NCBI RefSeq assembly: GCF_004362405.1
Contig: NZ_SNXE01000004.1
Span: forward strand, 285,964-349,963
DNA from: Roseateles asaccharophilus
GTDB lineage: Bacteria > Pseudomonadota > Gammaproteobacteria > Burkholderiales > Burkholderiaceae_C
Reading direction: 5' to 3'
DNA length: 64,000 nt
The position numbers were made by a program, and so were the translations under genes. The notes under the pieces are model-generated. The model had not been told where the DNA came from. It was given only the letters and a program-made list of their open reading frames with translations, and did not search any database. Positions 38,147 to 48,720 of this stretch are shown piece after piece (positions within the stretch are counted from its first letter, which is position 1; each line of letters opens with the position of its first letter).

Positions 38147-39037
38147 TTACCGACCGGCCCGCAGGCCGAGCAATTCATTGCCCACCAGGGCGGCCAGCAC
38201 CATAGCACCTCCGAGCAAGGCGGCGGAAGACGGGGCTTCCCCCGCACCGAGCCAGGCCCAGAGTACCCCGAAGATCACCTCCAGCAGGCCCAGCAGGGCG
38301 ATCTCCGGCGCGGGCAGTACGCGGCTGAGCTGCACCACGATCAGGCAGGGCAAGGCGAGCTGGAACACGCCCAGCCCGGCCAGCAGGCCCAGATCGTGCC
38401 AGCCCGCTTGCAAGGGCCAGGCCAGGGGCAGGGTCAGCAGGGCCGAAATCAGGGCGCCCAGCAGCACGGCCAGCAACATATCTGGCCCGCCGCTGCCCTC
38501 GCCGGCTTCGCTGCGGCGGTGGCTGTGCTGCAAGAGGGTCCAGTTGGTGGCAGCGGCCAGCGGCACCGCAAAGGCGATGAGCATGCCGCCCAGGGCCTGG
38601 GCACCGCCTTGCATCTCGTGGCCGAACATCCAGGCAATGCCCGCACTGCCCAGGCCGATGGCGGCCCAGGTCCGCAGCGGCAGGCGGTGCTGCAGGAAGA
38701 GGCGTGCAAACAGAGCCGTGAGCAGCGGACCCAGGGACATGGTGACCAGCACATTGGCCACTGAGGTCTTGGTCAACGCCACCATGAAGGCCGTGAACAT
38801 GATGGCCCAGCACAGGCCGGAGACCCAGACCGCACGCCCCGCGCCCAGCAGCTGGCGCCACAGGGCCGGCCCCCGCAAAAAGCCCAGGGCCAGCAAGAGG
38901 GCCAGGGCATTGAAGGCGCTGCGCCAGAAGGTCACCTCGAAGCTGCGGGCCGCCTCCAGATGGCGCGACACCACCCCGGCTGTGCTCCACAGCAGGGTGA
39001 CCGCAATCATCAGCAAAACCGCGCGACTGTGCTTCAT
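38147..39037 (-). CDS. DMT-superfamily (EamA) transporter
   Basis: A 296-residue inner-membrane protein with about ten hydrophobic segments in two EamA repeats (first begins AVLLMIAVTLLWSTAGVVSR, second from about residue 150). The substrate is unknown. The ATG at 39037 directly follows a strong hairpin and has no visible ribosome-binding site. It is downstream of typA in the same direction, but the hairpin probably separates the two transcripts. It is followed after 28 bases by the hydrolase-like gene, so those two may be cotranscribed. Confidence 0.83.
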   Translation of the reverse strand: MKHSRAVLLMIAVTLLWSTAGVVSRHLEAARSFEVTFWRSAFNALALLLALGFLRGPALWRQLLGAGRAVWVSGLCWAIMFTAFMVALTKTSVANVLVTMSLGPLLTALFARLFLQHRLPLRTWAAIGLGSAGIAWMFGHEMQGGAQALGGMLIAFAVPLAAATNWTLLQHSHRRSEAGEGSGGPDMLLAVLLGALISALLTLPLAWPLQAGWHDLGLLAGLGVFQLALPCLIVVQLSRVLPAPEIALLGLLEVIFGVLWAWLGAGEAPSSAALLGGAMVLAALVGNELLGLRAGR

Positions 39038-39046
39038 GGATGGCAG

Positions 39047-39070
39047 AGCGCCCCCGAGATCGGGGGCGCT
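39047..39070 (-). terminator. Hairpin between typA and the EamA gene
   Basis: AGCGCCCCCGA and TCGGGGGCGCT form a perfect 11-base stem around a two-base loop. It lies 10 bases from the EamA start codon on the minus strand. No T-tract follows in the minus-strand direction, so it might equally affect EamA translation. Confidence 0.45.
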
Positions 39071-39143
39071 GGAGAGTGGATTCAGACCAGCGGCGCGTCC
39101 TTGCGAAAGCGCGCGGGCCAGGGCTGCTCAGCCCGAACGTTCA

Positions 39144-40970
39144 TCAGCCGCCGCGAGCCGCGCGCTTGCGCTCGTTCTCGGACAGATGACGCTTGCGCAG
39201 GCGCACGCTCTTGGGCGTGATCTCGACCAGCTCGTCGTCGTCGATGAAGTCCACACCGTACTCCAGCGTCAGCTCGATGGGCGGGGTGATCTTGATCGCG
39301 TCTTCCTTGCCGCTGACGCGGAAGTTGGTCAGCTGCTTGGTGCGGGTGGCGTTGACGACCAGGTCGTTGTCGCGGCTGTGGATGCCCACGATCATGCCCT
39401 CGTACACCGGGTCGTTCGGCTTGACGAACATGCGGCCGCGGTCGTCCAGCTTGCCCAGGGCGTAGGTGAAGATCTCGCCGTCGTCCATGGAGATCAGCAC
39501 GCCGTTCTTGCGGCCGCCGATATCACCCTTGAAGGGCTCGTAGCCGTCGAAGATGGAGGAGATCAGGCCCGAACCGCGGGTCAGGTTCATGAACTCGTTG
39601 GAGAAACCGATCAGGCCACGGGCCGGAATGCGGTACTCCAGGCGCACGCGACCATGGCCGTCCGGCTCCATGTTCAGCATCTCGCCCTTGCGCAGACCCA
39701 GGGCCTGCATCACGCCGCCCTGGTGCTCTTCTTCCACGTCGGCGGTGACCAGCTCCATGGGCTCGCACTTGACGCCATCGATCTCCTGGAACATCACGCG
39801 CGGCTTGGACACGGCCAGCTCGTAGCCTTCACGGCGCATGTTCTCCAGCAGGATGGTCAGGTGCAGTTCGCCACGGCCGCAGACCTCGAAGACGCCGTCT
39901 TCATCGGTCTCCTTCACGCGCAGGGCCACGTTGTGCTGCAGTTCCTTCTGCAGGCGGTCCCAGATCTGGCGGCTGGTGACGAACTTGCCTTCGCGGCCGG
40001 CCAGGGGGCTGGTGTTGACGCAGAAGTTCATGGTCAGGGTGGGCTCGTCCACCTTGAGCATGGGCAGGGGCTGGGGATTGGCCGGGTCGGTCACGGTCAC
40101 GCCGATGCCGATGTCCTCGATGCCGTTGATCAGCACGATGTCGCCGGGGCCGGCCTGGGTGGTCTGCATGCGATCCAGACCCTGGAAGGTCAGCACCTGG
40201 TTGATGCGGCCGTTGACGGCCTTGCCGCCCGGGCCTTCCATCACAACCACCTGCATGCCGGGCTTGATGGTGCCCTGGCTGATGCGGCCCACGCCGATGC
40301 GGCCCACGAAGGTGGAGAAGTCCAGGGCCGAGATCTGCAGCTGCAGCGGCGCGGCCGGGTCACCCTTTTGCGAAGGCACATGCTTCAGGATGGTGTTGAA
40401 CAGGGCCGACATATCGGGGCCCCACTGCTCGCCCGGCGCACCCTCTTCCAGCGAGGTCCAGCCATTGATGCCCGAGGCGTAGACCACGGGGAAGTCCAGC
40501 TGCTCGTCGGTGGCGCCCAGCTTGTCGAACAGGTCGAAGGCGGCGTTGATCACGGCATCGGGCTTGGCACCCGGTTTGTCCACCTTGTTCACCACCACGA
40601 TGGGGCGCAGGCCCAGGGCCAGGGCCTTCTTGGTGACGAAGCGGGTCTGGGGCATGGGGCCCTCTTGCGCATCGATCAGCAGCACCACGCCGTCCACCAT
40701 GGACAGGGCACGCTCGACCTCGCCGCCGAAGTCCGCGTGGCCCGGGGTGTCGACGATATTGATGTGCGTGCCTTCCCAGCTGACCGCGCAGTTCTTGGCC
40801 AGGATGGTGATGCCGCGCTCGCGCTCGATGGCGTTGTTGTCCATCACGGTGTCGACGACCTTCTCGTGGTCGGCGAAGGTGCCGCTCTGACGCAGGAGCT
40901 GGTCCACCATGGTGGTCTTGCCATGGTCAACGTGGGCGATGATGGCGATGTTGCGAATCTGCTTACTCAT
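39144..40970 (-). CDS. typA: Ribosome-binding GTPase TypA/BipA
   Basis: TypA (BipA) is a translational GTPase that helps 50S assembly under stress. The 608-residue product has AHVDHGKTT at residues 12-20, DTPGHADFGGEVERAL, VNKVDKPGA, and a C-terminal domain with EYRIPARGLIGFSNEFMNLT near residue 420. Length is standard (E. coli 607). The ATG at 40970 is used, because a start 15 bases upstream lacks support. It is the last gene of the rimP-truB-typA series, 31 bases after truB. Confidence 0.97.
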   Translation of the reverse strand: MSKQIRNIAIIAHVDHGKTTMVDQLLRQSGTFADHEKVVDTVMDNNAIERERGITILAKNCAVSWEGTHINIVDTPGHADFGGEVERALSMVDGVVLLIDAQEGPMPQTRFVTKKALALGLRPIVVVNKVDKPGAKPDAVINAAFDLFDKLGATDEQLDFPVVYASGINGWTSLEEGAPGEQWGPDMSALFNTILKHVPSQKGDPAAPLQLQISALDFSTFVGRIGVGRISQGTIKPGMQVVVMEGPGGKAVNGRINQVLTFQGLDRMQTTQAGPGDIVLINGIEDIGIGVTVTDPANPQPLPMLKVDEPTLTMNFCVNTSPLAGREGKFVTSRQIWDRLQKELQHNVALRVKETDEDGVFEVCGRGELHLTILLENMRREGYELAVSKPRVMFQEIDGVKCEPMELVTADVEEEHQGGVMQALGLRKGEMLNMEPDGHGRVRLEYRIPARGLIGFSNEFMNLTRGSGLISSIFDGYEPFKGDIGGRKNGVLISMDDGEIFTYALGKLDDRGRMFVKPNDPVYEGMIVGIHSRDNDLVVNATRTKQLTNFRVSGKEDAIKITPPIELTLEYGVDFIDDDELVEITPKSVRLRKRHLSENERKRAARGG

Positions 40971-41001
40971 GGGGGCTCTTCTCAAAAATCTTGGCGGTAC
41001 A

Positions 41002-41970
41002 TCAGGCGCTCAGCAGGGACTGCACTTCCTGCGGGCTGAGCAGGCGGCCGGGAATCAATTCGCCGGCTTGGATCGACGCGCTGCCCAGCAGGGCCCGGGC
41101 TTGGGGTCCGTAGACCCGCACATGCGGCGCGTCGGCGGCTGAAACGCGGCGCCGCATGCCGTTGAGGAACTTGGCGGTGTCGTCTGCGTCCAGACGCAGC
41201 GACGGCCATTCCTCCAGCAGGCAGTCCGGGGGGCGCAGCATGGACTCGCGCTCCGTCTCGCTCATGGCAGCCAGGGCGTCCAGGCTGATGGCATCGCGCA
41301 GCTGCACGGGGCCGCTGGCGGTGCGGCGCAGCGCCGAGAGATGCGCACCGCAGCCCAGATGCTCGCCCAGGTCCTCGGCCAGGGTGCGGATGTAAGTGCC
41401 CTTGGAGCAGCGCACGGCGATCTTCAAGACCTCATGCTGCCAATCCAGGATGTCGATCGCGTGAATCCTCACGCGACGTGCGGCCCGCTCGATCACCTGA
41501 CCGGCGCGGGCATATTCGTACAGCGCCTTGCCCTCGTGCTTGAGCGCCGAGTGCATGGGCGGCACCTGCTCGATCTCGCCGGTGAAGGCGGTGCAAGCGG
41601 CTTCAATCTGCGCGCGCGTCAGCGACACCGGGCGTTCGCGCAGGATCTGCCCTTCGGCGTCGCCCGTGCTGCTGGTCTGGCCCAGGCGCAGGGTGGCCTC
41701 GTAGGCCTTGTCGGCGTCCAGGCTGACTTGGCTGAACTTGGTGGCTGCGCCAAAGCACAGGGGCAAGAGGCCCGTGGCCAGGGGGTCCAAGGTGCCGGTG
41801 TGGCCGGCCTTCTCGGCGCGCAGCAGCCACTTCACCTTCTGCAGCGCATCGTTGCTGGACAGGCCCAGGGGCTTGTCCAGCAGCAGCACGCCATGCACCG
41901 GCCGGCGCTGGATGCGCTGGCGCGGCGGGCGGGCCTCGGCGGTGGCAGGGGTGGCGGACGTGGCGTGCAT
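41002..41970 (-). CDS. truB: tRNA pseudouridine-55 synthase TruB
   Basis: TruB makes pseudouridine 55 in the T-loop of tRNAs. The 322-residue product has KPLGLSSNDALQKVKWL, the catalytic Asp62 in GHTGTLDPLATGLLP, and RCSKGTYIRTLAEDLGEHLG near residue 180. The first 25 residues are an Ala/Thr/Arg-rich extension not in E. coli TruB. The ATG at 41970 follows the rbfA stop by 13 bases; a longer frame would overlap rbfA and is less likely. The C-terminal part is the usual PUA-like domain. Confidence 0.96.
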   Translation of the reverse strand: MHATSATPATAEARPPRQRIQRRPVHGVLLLDKPLGLSSNDALQKVKWLLRAEKAGHTGTLDPLATGLLPLCFGAATKFSQVSLDADKAYEATLRLGQTSSTGDAEGQILRERPVSLTRAQIEAACTAFTGEIEQVPPMHSALKHEGKALYEYARAGQVIERAARRVRIHAIDILDWQHEVLKIAVRCSKGTYIRTLAEDLGEHLGCGAHLSALRRTASGPVQLRDAISLDALAAMSETERESMLRPPDCLLEEWPSLRLDADDTAKFLNGMRRRVSAADAPHVRVYGPQARALLGSASIQAGELIPGRLLSPQEVQSLLSA

Positions 41971-41983
41971 GGCCGGGTGCTTT

Positions 41984-42373
41984 TCAGTCCTCGCGGCCTT
42001 CGTCCGAGGCCTCGTCGGCCGCGCGGTTGGCATTGGCCTTGCTGATCAACGCATTCATCTCGGCGGCACGCTCGGTGGTGCGGTCGAAGTGGAAATGCAA
42101 GGTCGGCACGGTGTGGATGGCCAGGCGCTTGAACAGGCCGTTGCGCAGAAAGCCGGCGGCCTCGTTCAGCGCTTCTTCCGTTTCCTGGGGCGAGCCCACC
42201 AGCACCGAGAAGAAGACCTTGGCATGCGCATAGTCGGGCGTGACCTCGACCGCACTGATCGTGGCCATGCCGATGCGCGGATCCTTGAGTTCGCGGATCA
42301 ACTCGGCCAGATCGCGCTGGATCTGGTCGGCGACGCGGAAACCGCGGTTGGGGATTGCTCTCTTATGACGCAT
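41984..42373 (-). CDS. rbfA: Ribosome-binding factor A
   Basis: RbfA is a KH-like protein that binds 16S rRNA precursors during 30S maturation. The 129-residue product has [20 protein letters not shown], a [20 protein letters not shown] segment and a later [20 protein letters not shown]. It lies between infB and truB in the conserved order. The gap to infB is 162 bases and contains several hairpins. Confidence 0.95.
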   Translation of the reverse strand: MRHKRAIPNRGFRVADQIQRDLAELIRELKDPRIGMATISAVEVTPDYAHAKVFFSVLVGSPQETEEALNEAAGFLRNGLFKRLAIHTVPTLHFHFDRTTERAAEMNALISKANANRAADEASDEGRED

Positions 42374-42395
42374 GGTGTTTCAAAGCTCCAAATGC

Positions 42396-42426
42396 AAACC
42401 CCGCCTGAACTGCTAGGCGGGGTTTT
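42396..42426. terminator. Hairpin in the infB-rbfA gap
   Basis: AAACCCCGCCT and AGGCGGGGTTT form a perfect 11-base stem around an 8-base loop, with T runs on both strands. Because infB and rbfA are normally cotranscribed, this may be a partial terminator or processing site. Further inverted repeats follow at 42452-42513. Confidence 0.5.
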
Positions 42427-42451
42427 GACCAAGCAGCGCCCCGCCTGAGGA

Positions 42452-42513
42452 CCGCCCCGATATTGCGGGCGGAGCCCCAGGGCCGCGAGGCGGACCTTGT
42501 CAGGTCCTGGGGC
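42452..42513. repeat. Cluster of inverted repeats upstream of rbfA
   Basis: CCGCCC (42452-42457) pairs with GGGCGG (42467-42472). GCCCCAGG (42474-42481) pairs with CCTGGGGC (42506-42513). GGACCT (42492-42497) pairs with AGGTCC (42502-42507). Together with the hairpin at 42396-42426 they make a highly structured gap between infB and rbfA. Confidence 0.5.
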
Positions 42514-42535
42514 AGGAGCGAAGCGAGCGGGGGCC

Positions 42536-45487
42536 TTACAGGGTCCGAGCCACTTCCTTGATTTCGAAGAATTCCAGCTGATCGCCTTCCTTGATGTCGC
42601 TGTAGTTCTTCAGCTTGATACCGCACTCGAAGCCTTCCTTGACTTCCTTCACATCGTCCTTCTCGCGGCGGACCGATTCGACCTCGCCGGTGTAGACCAC
42701 GATGTTGTCGCGCAGCAGACGGAACTTGGCGTTGCGACGCACCAGACCCGAGGTGACCATGGAACCGGCCACCGTGCCGATCTTGGAGGCCACGAAGACC
42801 ACGCGGATCTCGGCCGTACCCAGGGCTTCCTCGCGCTGCTCGGGCGCCAGCATGCCGCCCATCGCCGCCTTCACCTCATCCACGGCGTCGTAGATGATGT
42901 TGTAGTAGCGCAGGTCCACACCATTGTGCTCGGCCAGCTTGCGCGCACCGGCATCGGCGCGGGTGTTGAAGCCGATGATGATGGCCTTGGAGGCGATCGC
43001 CAGGTTGACGTCCGACTCGCTGATGCCACCGACCGCGGCGTGCACGATCTGCACCTTGACTTCCTCGGTCGAGAGCTTGAGCAGCGAGGATGCCAGCGCT
43101 TCCTGCGAACCCTGCACGTCGGCCTTGATGATCAGCGGCAGGCTCTGCACATCGCCCGATCCCATGTTCTCGAACATGTTCTCCAGCTTGGCGGCCTGCT
43201 GCTTGGCCAGCTTGACGTCGCGGTACTTGCCCTGACGGAAGGTGGCCACTTCACGGGCGCGGCGCTCATCGGCCAAGACCATGAATTCGTCGCCAGCCTG
43301 CGGCACTTCGGTCAGACCCTGGATCTCCACCGGGATGGAGGGGCCAGCCTCGGTACAGGGCTTGCCATCTTCGTCCAGCATGGCGCGCACTCGGCCGAAG
43401 GTCGAACCGGCCAGCACCACGTCGCCGCGCTTGAGGGTACCGGTCTGCACCAGCACCGTGGCCACGGGGCCGCGGCCCTTGTCCAGCTTGGCTTCGATGA
43501 CCAGGCCCTTGGCCATGGAGTCCTTGGGCGCGGTCAGTTCCAGCACCTCGGCCTGCAGCAGCACCTGCTCCAGCAACTCGTCGATGCCCTGACCCGTCTT
43601 GGACGACACGCCCACGAAGGGAGAGTCACCGCCGAATTCTTCCGGCACCACCTGTTCGGCCACCAGCTCGCTCTTGACCCGGTCCAGATTGGCGTCGGGC
43701 TTGTCAATCTTGGTGACGGCCACCACGATGGGCACACCGGCCGCCTTGGCGTGGTGCACGGCTTCCTTGGTCTGGGGCATGACGCCGTCATCGGCCGCAC
43801 AGACCAGGATGACGATGTCGGTGGCCTTGGCACCGCGGGCACGCATGGCCGTGAAGGCCTCGTGACCCGGGGTGTCCAGGAAGGTGATCATGCCGCGCGG
43901 CGTGTCCACATGGTATGCACCGATGTGCTGCGTGATGCCGCCGGCTTCGCCCGCGGCCACACGGCTGCGACGGATGTAGTCCAGCAGCGAGGTCTTGCCG
44001 TGGTCGACGTGACCCATGACGGTGACGACCGGGGCGCGCGGCAGCAGCTCGTGTTCCTGCTCGGCAGCGGCGCCCTCTTCTTCCAGGAAGGCGTCCGGAT
44101 CGTCCAGCTTGGCGGCAAAAGCCTTGTGGCCCATTTCCTCGACCACGATCATGGCCGTTTCCTGGTCCAGCTGCTGGTTGATGGTGACCATCTGACCCAG
44201 CTGCATCAGCTTCTTGATGACCTCGGAGGCCTTGACCGACATCTTGTGGGCCAGGTCCGCCACCGAGATGGTCTCGGGCACATGGACTTCCTGGATCACC
44301 GGATCGGTGGGCGCCACGAAGTTGGAGGCGGCTCCATGGCGGTCACCACGGTCGCCGCGACGGCCCGCGCCACCCTTGGGCGCGCGCCAGCCCGGCTGGC
44401 CGCGACCGGCCGGCGCACCAGCGCCGATGGTCTTGAGGCCACGCTTCTTGGCGGCGTCATCGGCCCAGCTGGACGACAGCTTCTCGGACTTGACGGACTT
44501 CTTGTCGCCCGGCTTGGCGGCCGTGCCACCTGCCGGAGCGGCGGTCGTGCCGGTACCCGGCTTCTTGTGAATGGTGCCCTGGATGGCCGGAGTTGCCGCC
44601 GGCTTGGGTTCCTCGGGCTTCTTGGCCACCAGCACCTTCTTCGGTGCATTCATCATCGCGCGGATGGCGGCAGCCTCGGCCTCGGCGGCCTTGCGGCGGC
44701 GCTCCAGATCGGCCTGCTTCTGCTTTTCCTCGGCGCTCACGTCAACGGCCTTAACCACGCGCAGGGCGGGCTTGGGTGCTTCCACGGGCGCCGCGGGCTT
44801 GGCCGCTTCCACAGGAGCGGGCGCCGGCGCGGGGGCCGCAACGGGCGCAGGGGCCGGAGCCGCCACGGCAGGCGCCGGACGGGTCGCAGCCTTGTTCAGC
44901 GCAGCGGCAGCAGCGCGCGCAGCCTCGCGGGCTGCGGCTTCCGCAGCCACCTTGGCAGCGGCGGCTTCTTCGGCGGCACGGGCCTCGGCGGCCAGGCGCT
45001 CCTGGCGACGCTGCTCCTCGGCGGCCTTGGCAGCAGCCTCGGCGGCTTCACGTTCGCGAACGCGGGCGGCCAGCTCTTCCTCTTGCTTGCGCAGCGCTTC
45101 GGCCTGGGCCTGAGCCTCTTCTTCGCGACGCTGCAGCTCAGCCTCTTCCGCGGCTTGGGCAGCGGCCTCATCGAGACCGCTGTCCTCGCGCTTGACGAAG
45201 GTGCGGGTCTTCTTGACCTGGACCTGCACGGTGCGGGTCTTGCCGCTGGAGTCGGCCTGCTTGATCTCGCTGGTCGACGTGCGCTTGAGCGTGATCTTCT
45301 TGCGATCGGCGCTATTCGCAGTGCCATGCGCGGTGCGCAGGTAATCCAGCAGACGTTCTTTGTCGGCTTCGTTCAGGGCGTCTTCAGCAGACGCCTTCTT
45401 GACGCCCGCGGCTTGCAGCTGCTCAAGCAGCGTGCTTGCAGGCCTTTGTAGCTCTGCAGCGAACTGGGCGACGGTGGTCACAGCCAT
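42536..45487 (-). CDS. infB: Translation initiation factor IF-2
   Basis: IF-2 brings formyl-Met-tRNA to the 30S subunit and promotes subunit joining. The 983-residue product has an N-terminal IF2_N domain ([20 protein letters not shown]), a long coiled and Ala/Pro/Lys-rich linker (about residues 90-390, with repeated APAPAP-type runs), the G domain with GHVDHGKTS from residue 492, [18 protein letters not shown], and the C-terminal domains ending [11 protein letters not shown]. Length is in the range of long proteobacterial forms. It lies 57 bases after nusA. Confidence 0.98.
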   Translation of the reverse strand: MAVTTVAQFAAELQRPASTLLEQLQAAGVKKASAEDALNEADKERLLDYLRTAHGTANSADRKKITLKRTSTSEIKQADSSGKTRTVQVQVKKTRTFVKREDSGLDEAAAQAAEEAELQRREEEAQAQAEALRKQEEELAARVREREAAEAAAKAAEEQRRQERLAAEARAAEEAAAAKVAAEAAAREAARAAAAALNKAATRPAPAVAAPAPAPVAAPAPAPAPVEAAKPAAPVEAPKPALRVVKAVDVSAEEKQKQADLERRRKAAEAEAAAIRAMMNAPKKVLVAKKPEEPKPAATPAIQGTIHKKPGTGTTAAPAGGTAAKPGDKKSVKSEKLSSSWADDAAKKRGLKTIGAGAPAGRGQPGWRAPKGGAGRRGDRGDRHGAASNFVAPTDPVIQEVHVPETISVADLAHKMSVKASEVIKKLMQLGQMVTINQQLDQETAMIVVEEMGHKAFAAKLDDPDAFLEEEGAAAEQEHELLPRAPVVTVMGHVDHGKTSLLDYIRRSRVAAGEAGGITQHIGAYHVDTPRGMITFLDTPGHEAFTAMRARGAKATDIVILVCAADDGVMPQTKEAVHHAKAAGVPIVVAVTKIDKPDANLDRVKSELVAEQVVPEEFGGDSPFVGVSSKTGQGIDELLEQVLLQAEVLELTAPKDSMAKGLVIEAKLDKGRGPVATVLVQTGTLKRGDVVLAGSTFGRVRAMLDEDGKPCTEAGPSIPVEIQGLTEVPQAGDEFMVLADERRAREVATFRQGKYRDVKLAKQQAAKLENMFENMGSGDVQSLPLIIKADVQGSQEALASSLLKLSTEEVKVQIVHAAVGGISESDVNLAIASKAIIIGFNTRADAGARKLAEHNGVDLRYYNIIYDAVDEVKAAMGGMLAPEQREEALGTAEIRVVFVASKIGTVAGSMVTSGLVRRNAKFRLLRDNIVVYTGEVESVRREKDDVKEVKEGFECGIKLKNYSDIKEGDQLEFFEIKEVARTL

Positions 45488-45544
45488 TGTGGGGATCCTT
45501 CAGAATGCTTTCGATGCGACGCGAGTGTGTGGCTGAGCCTTGCT

Positions 45545-47023
45545 TCAGGCGTTGAACCAGTGCTCGCGGGCCTTCATGATCAGGGCGCGCGCTGCGGCTT
45601 CTTCCAGGCCGGCGAGCTCCACGAGCTCGTCGACGGCCAGGTCGGCCAGGTCGTCACGGGTATGGATGTCGCCGTCGGCGAGCTTGGCCACAAGCTCCGG
45701 CGTCATGCCCTCGAGGTCGCGCAGATCCTGCGACACCTCTTCGACCTTTTCTTCGCGGGCGATTTCCATGGTCAACAGCGCATCCTTGGCCCGGGTGCGC
45801 AGCTCGTTGACCGTGTCCTCGTCGAAGGCCTCGATCTCCAGCATTTCCTGCATCGGCACATAGGCCACTTCTTCCAGGCTGGTGAATCCTTCGGCGATCA
45901 GGATGTCGGCCACCTCGGCGTCCACGTCCAGCTTTTCAACGAAAAGCTTGCGAACGACTTCGGTTTCCTGCTCCTGCTTGGCGGCCGATTCCTCGGCCGA
46001 CATGATGTTGATGCGCCAGCCGGTGAGCTCGGAGGCCAGGCGCACATTCTGGCCGCCGCGGCCGATGGCGATGGCGAGGTTTTCCTCATCCACCACCACG
46101 TCCATGGCATGCCGTTCTTCGTCCACCACGATGGACTGAACATTGGCCGGTGCCAGGGCACCGATCACGAATTGGGCCGGGTCCTCGGACCACAGCACGA
46201 TGTCCACGCGCTCGCCGGCCAGCTCGTTGGTCACGGCATTGACGCGCGAACCGCGCACGCCGACGCAGGTGCCGATGGGATCGACACGCTTGTCATGCGA
46301 GAGCACGGCGATCTTGGCGCGGCTGCCCGGGTCACGGGCGCAGCTCTTGATCTCCAGCAGGCCCTGCTCAATCTCAGGCACTTCCTGGGCGAACAGCTCC
46401 TTCATGAACTCCGGGCTGGAGCGCGAGAGCATGATCTGCGGGCCACGCTGGGTGGGGTCCACGCCCAGGATCACGGCACGCACGCGGTCGCCGGTGCGCA
46501 GGTTTTCCTTGGGGATCAGCTCATTGCGCTTGAGGCGGCCTTCGATGCGGCCCGACTCGGCAATGATGTCGCCCTTGTCCAGGCGCTTGACCGTGCCCAC
46601 GAAGATCTTCTCGCCGCGCGAGAGGAAATCGTTGAGCAGCTGCTCGCGCTCGGCGTCGCGGATCTTTTGCAGGATCACCTGCTTGGCGGCCTGAGCTCCA
46701 ATGCGACCGATGGGCACGGACTCCACCGACTCCTCGATGTGGTCGTCCACCTCGATGTCGGCAATCTGTTCCTGGGCTTCGAAGAGCAGGATCTCGGCGT
46801 CGGCATTCTGCAGGCCCGCCTCGTTGGGCACCACATGCCAGCGACGGAAGGTCTCGTACTCGCCAGTATCGCGGTCAATCGCCACGCGGATGTCGACCTC
46901 CCCGCCATACAACTTCTTGGTGGCCGAGGCCAGCGCAGCTTCCACCGCACCGAACACGACATCGCGCTCCACGCTCTTCTCGCGCGAAATCGCATCCACC
47001 AGCATCAACAGTTCGCGGTTCAT
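45545..47023 (-). CDS. nusA: Transcription termination/antitermination factor NusA
   Basis: NusA binds RNA polymerase and nascent RNA and controls pausing, termination and rRNA antitermination. The 492-residue product has the N-terminal polymerase-binding domain ([18 protein letters not shown]), an S1 domain, KH1 and KH2 domains ([18 protein letters not shown] near residue 273 and [17 protein letters not shown] near 350), and two C-terminal acidic helix-hairpin-helix repeats ending [18 protein letters not shown]. The start overlaps the rimP stop by ATGA. Confidence 0.98.
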   Translation of the reverse strand: MNRELLMLVDAISREKSVERDVVFGAVEAALASATKKLYGGEVDIRVAIDRDTGEYETFRRWHVVPNEAGLQNADAEILLFEAQEQIADIEVDDHIEESVESVPIGRIGAQAAKQVILQKIRDAEREQLLNDFLSRGEKIFVGTVKRLDKGDIIAESGRIEGRLKRNELIPKENLRTGDRVRAVILGVDPTQRGPQIMLSRSSPEFMKELFAQEVPEIEQGLLEIKSCARDPGSRAKIAVLSHDKRVDPIGTCVGVRGSRVNAVTNELAGERVDIVLWSEDPAQFVIGALAPANVQSIVVDEERHAMDVVVDEENLAIAIGRGGQNVRLASELTGWRINIMSAEESAAKQEQETEVVRKLFVEKLDVDAEVADILIAEGFTSLEEVAYVPMQEMLEIEAFDEDTVNELRTRAKDALLTMEIAREEKVEEVSQDLRDLEGMTPELVAKLADGDIHTRDDLADLAVDELVELAGLEEAAARALIMKAREHWFNA

Positions 47024-47682
47024 TGATCGAGACCTCCGTCAACCTTGTCATCCTTGCCAGCGGCAGCAGGCGACTCCTCATCGTCCTGCTGCTGCCTGGC
47101 CTTGGCATTGCTCTGCTTCTTCTTTTTCGAGGCAGCCTTCTTGCCATCGGCCTTGTTCGTCTTGTCCTGGGATTCGCCCGCAGCGGGCTTGCTCTTGCGA
47201 CCCTTAAAATCGATCGCGGGCACCAGCTTGGCGCTGCGCACCTCGTCCAGACTGAAATCCAGCGCCTGATCCTGCTTGCCGTCGTTGAACACGAGGCGCC
47301 AGCCGGCAGCCTCGCCCTCGGCCGCATCCAGCGCCTGCAGCTCACCGCTGTAGCGCTTGCGCCCCTGGAAGGCGAGTTTCAGAGTGATTTCAATCTGCTC
47401 GCCCGTGAAGCGGGCGTAGTCGGCCGCCTTGTTCAGGGGGCGGTCCAGCCCTGGAGAGGAAACCTCCAGGCGCTGATAGTCGGCATTCTCGACCTCCAGC
47501 ACATACTGCAGCTGGCGGGTCACCTTCTCGCAGTCGTCCACCGAAATTACCTCACCGGCCAGGGCCTGGTCCGCCAGCTTATCGATATAGACGCGCAGCA
47601 AGCCACCGGCACTGCGTTCGCAGTCCACCAGGTCATAGCCCAGGCCGATCACGGTCTTTTCAACAGCGGCTTGCCAACTCAT
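47020..47682 (-). CDS. rimP: Ribosome maturation factor RimP
   Basis: RimP assists 30S maturation. The product is 220 residues, longer than E. coli RimP (about 150) because of a Lys/Ala/Gln-rich tail after about residue 165 ([18 protein letters not shown]) ending in acidic residues. The core has the typical [20 protein letters not shown] and [20 protein letters not shown]. The ATG at 47682 is preferred; a further 13 codons upstream lack support. It is the first gene of the translation operon and overlaps nusA by ATGA. Confidence 0.94.
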   Translation of the reverse strand: MSWQAAVEKTVIGLGYDLVDCERSAGGLLRVYIDKLADQALAGEVISVDDCEKVTRQLQYVLEVENADYQRLEVSSPGLDRPLNKAADYARFTGEQIEITLKLAFQGRKRYSGELQALDAAEGEAAGWRLVFNDGKQDQALDFSLDEVRSAKLVPAIDFKGRKSKPAAGESQDKTNKADGKKAASKKKKQSNAKARQQQDDEESPAAAGKDDKVDGGLDQ

Positions 47683-47784
47683 GCGGGGTATTTCTTCGGA
47701 TTCCGAGCTCAAAAAGGTCAAAAAAGATCAAGCAAAAAAAATGGGCTGGATGAATCCGCCCACCGTCTTCGCCGCACTGATCGC

Positions 47785-47856
47785 TGCTTGCAGCTTTTTC
47801 AGCGAAGCCAGGATTGTACTATGCAAGCACCATGCCGGCAAGAGACTGTGCTTGCA
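47785..47856. promoter_or_regulatory. Three TGCTTGCA copies between rimP and fabI
   Basis: TGCTTGCA occurs at 47785-47792 and 47849-47856, and its complement TGCAAGCA at 47822-47829. The last two belong to a 9-base perfect inverted repeat (TGCAAGCAC at 47822-47830, GTGCTTGCA at 47848-47856) with a 17-base spacer. Candidate operator in the divergent rimP/fabI region. Confidence 0.4.
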
Positions 47857-47915
47857 GGACATAAAGCTCGTGCGAAAATCCGCGACCGCATTTTAACGAC
47901 CAGATAGGAGCCACC

Positions 47916-48701
47916 ATGGGTTTTCTCGCCGGCAAGCGCTTGCTGATCACGGGCGTGCTGTCCAACCGCTCGATTGCCTACGGCATTGCCCGCGCCTGCC
48001 ACCGCGAGGGGGCCGAACTGGCCTTCAGCTATCAGGGCGAACGTTTCAAGGACCGCATCACGGAGTTTGCGGCCGAGTTTGGCTCCAAGCTGGTGTTTGA
48101 CTGCGACGTCAGCGATGACGCGCAGATCGAGCGCCTGTTCGCCCAGCTGGGCGAAGCCTGGCCGGAGTTTGACGGTTTTGTGCACTCCATCGGCTTTGCG
48201 CCGCGCGAGGCGATTGCCGGCGACTTCCTGGAGGGCCTGACGCGCGAAAACTTCCGCATCGCCCACGATATCTCGGCCTACAGCTTCCCCGCCATGGCCA
48301 AGGCCGCGGCGCCGCGCCTGCGCGCAGGCTCCTCCCTGCTGACCCTGTCCTATCTGGGCGCCGAGCGCTATGTGCCCAACTACAACACCATGGGCCTGGC
48401 CAAGGCCTCGCTGGAAGCCAGCGTGCGCTACCTGGCCTATTCCCTGGGCGCCAAGGGTGTACGCGTGAACGGCATCTCGGCCGGCCCGATCAAGACCCTG
48501 GCCGCCTCGGGCATCAAGGACTTCGGCAAGCTGCTCAACGCCTTTGCCGCCAGCGCGCCGATCCGCCGCAATGTGACCATTGACGATGTGGGCAATACCG
48601 CCGCCTTCCTGTTCTCGGACCTGGCCGGCGGCATCAGCTCCGAAGTGATCTATGTGGATGGCGGCTTCAGCCACGTGGCCCTGGCCGACGAAGCCTCTTG
48701 A
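47916..48701 (+). CDS. fabI: Enoyl-[acyl-carrier-protein] reductase FabI
   Basis: FabI catalyses the last reduction in each fatty acid elongation cycle with NADH. The 261-residue product has the N-terminal nucleotide-binding [26 protein letters not shown] and catalytic Tyr156 and Lys163 in [10 protein letters not shown], at the same residue numbers as in E. coli FabI. A TAGGAG ribosome-binding site precedes the ATG. A strong intrinsic terminator follows. It is divergent from the rimP operon. Confidence 0.97.
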   Translation: MGFLAGKRLLITGVLSNRSIAYGIARACHREGAELAFSYQGERFKDRITEFAAEFGSKLVFDCDVSDDAQIERLFAQLGEAWPEFDGFVHSIGFAPREAIAGDFLEGLTRENFRIAHDISAYSFPAMAKAAAPRLRAGSSLLTLSYLGAERYVPNYNTMGLAKASLEASVRYLAYSLGAKGVRVNGISAGPIKTLAASGIKDFGKLLNAFAASAPIRRNVTIDDVGNTAAFLFSDLAGGISSEVIYVDGGFSHVALADEAS

Positions 48702-48720
48702 GTTCCAGGCACACAAGACA

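Noticed and set aside
38178-41039. 953-codon open frame on the plus strand
   Set aside because: Antisense of typA and the EamA gene; the real genes carry clear motifs while this frame does not.
42497-45451. 984-codon open frame on the plus strand
   Set aside because: Exact antisense of infB. Its Gly/His/Leu-rich product has no recognisable domain and arises from codon bias.
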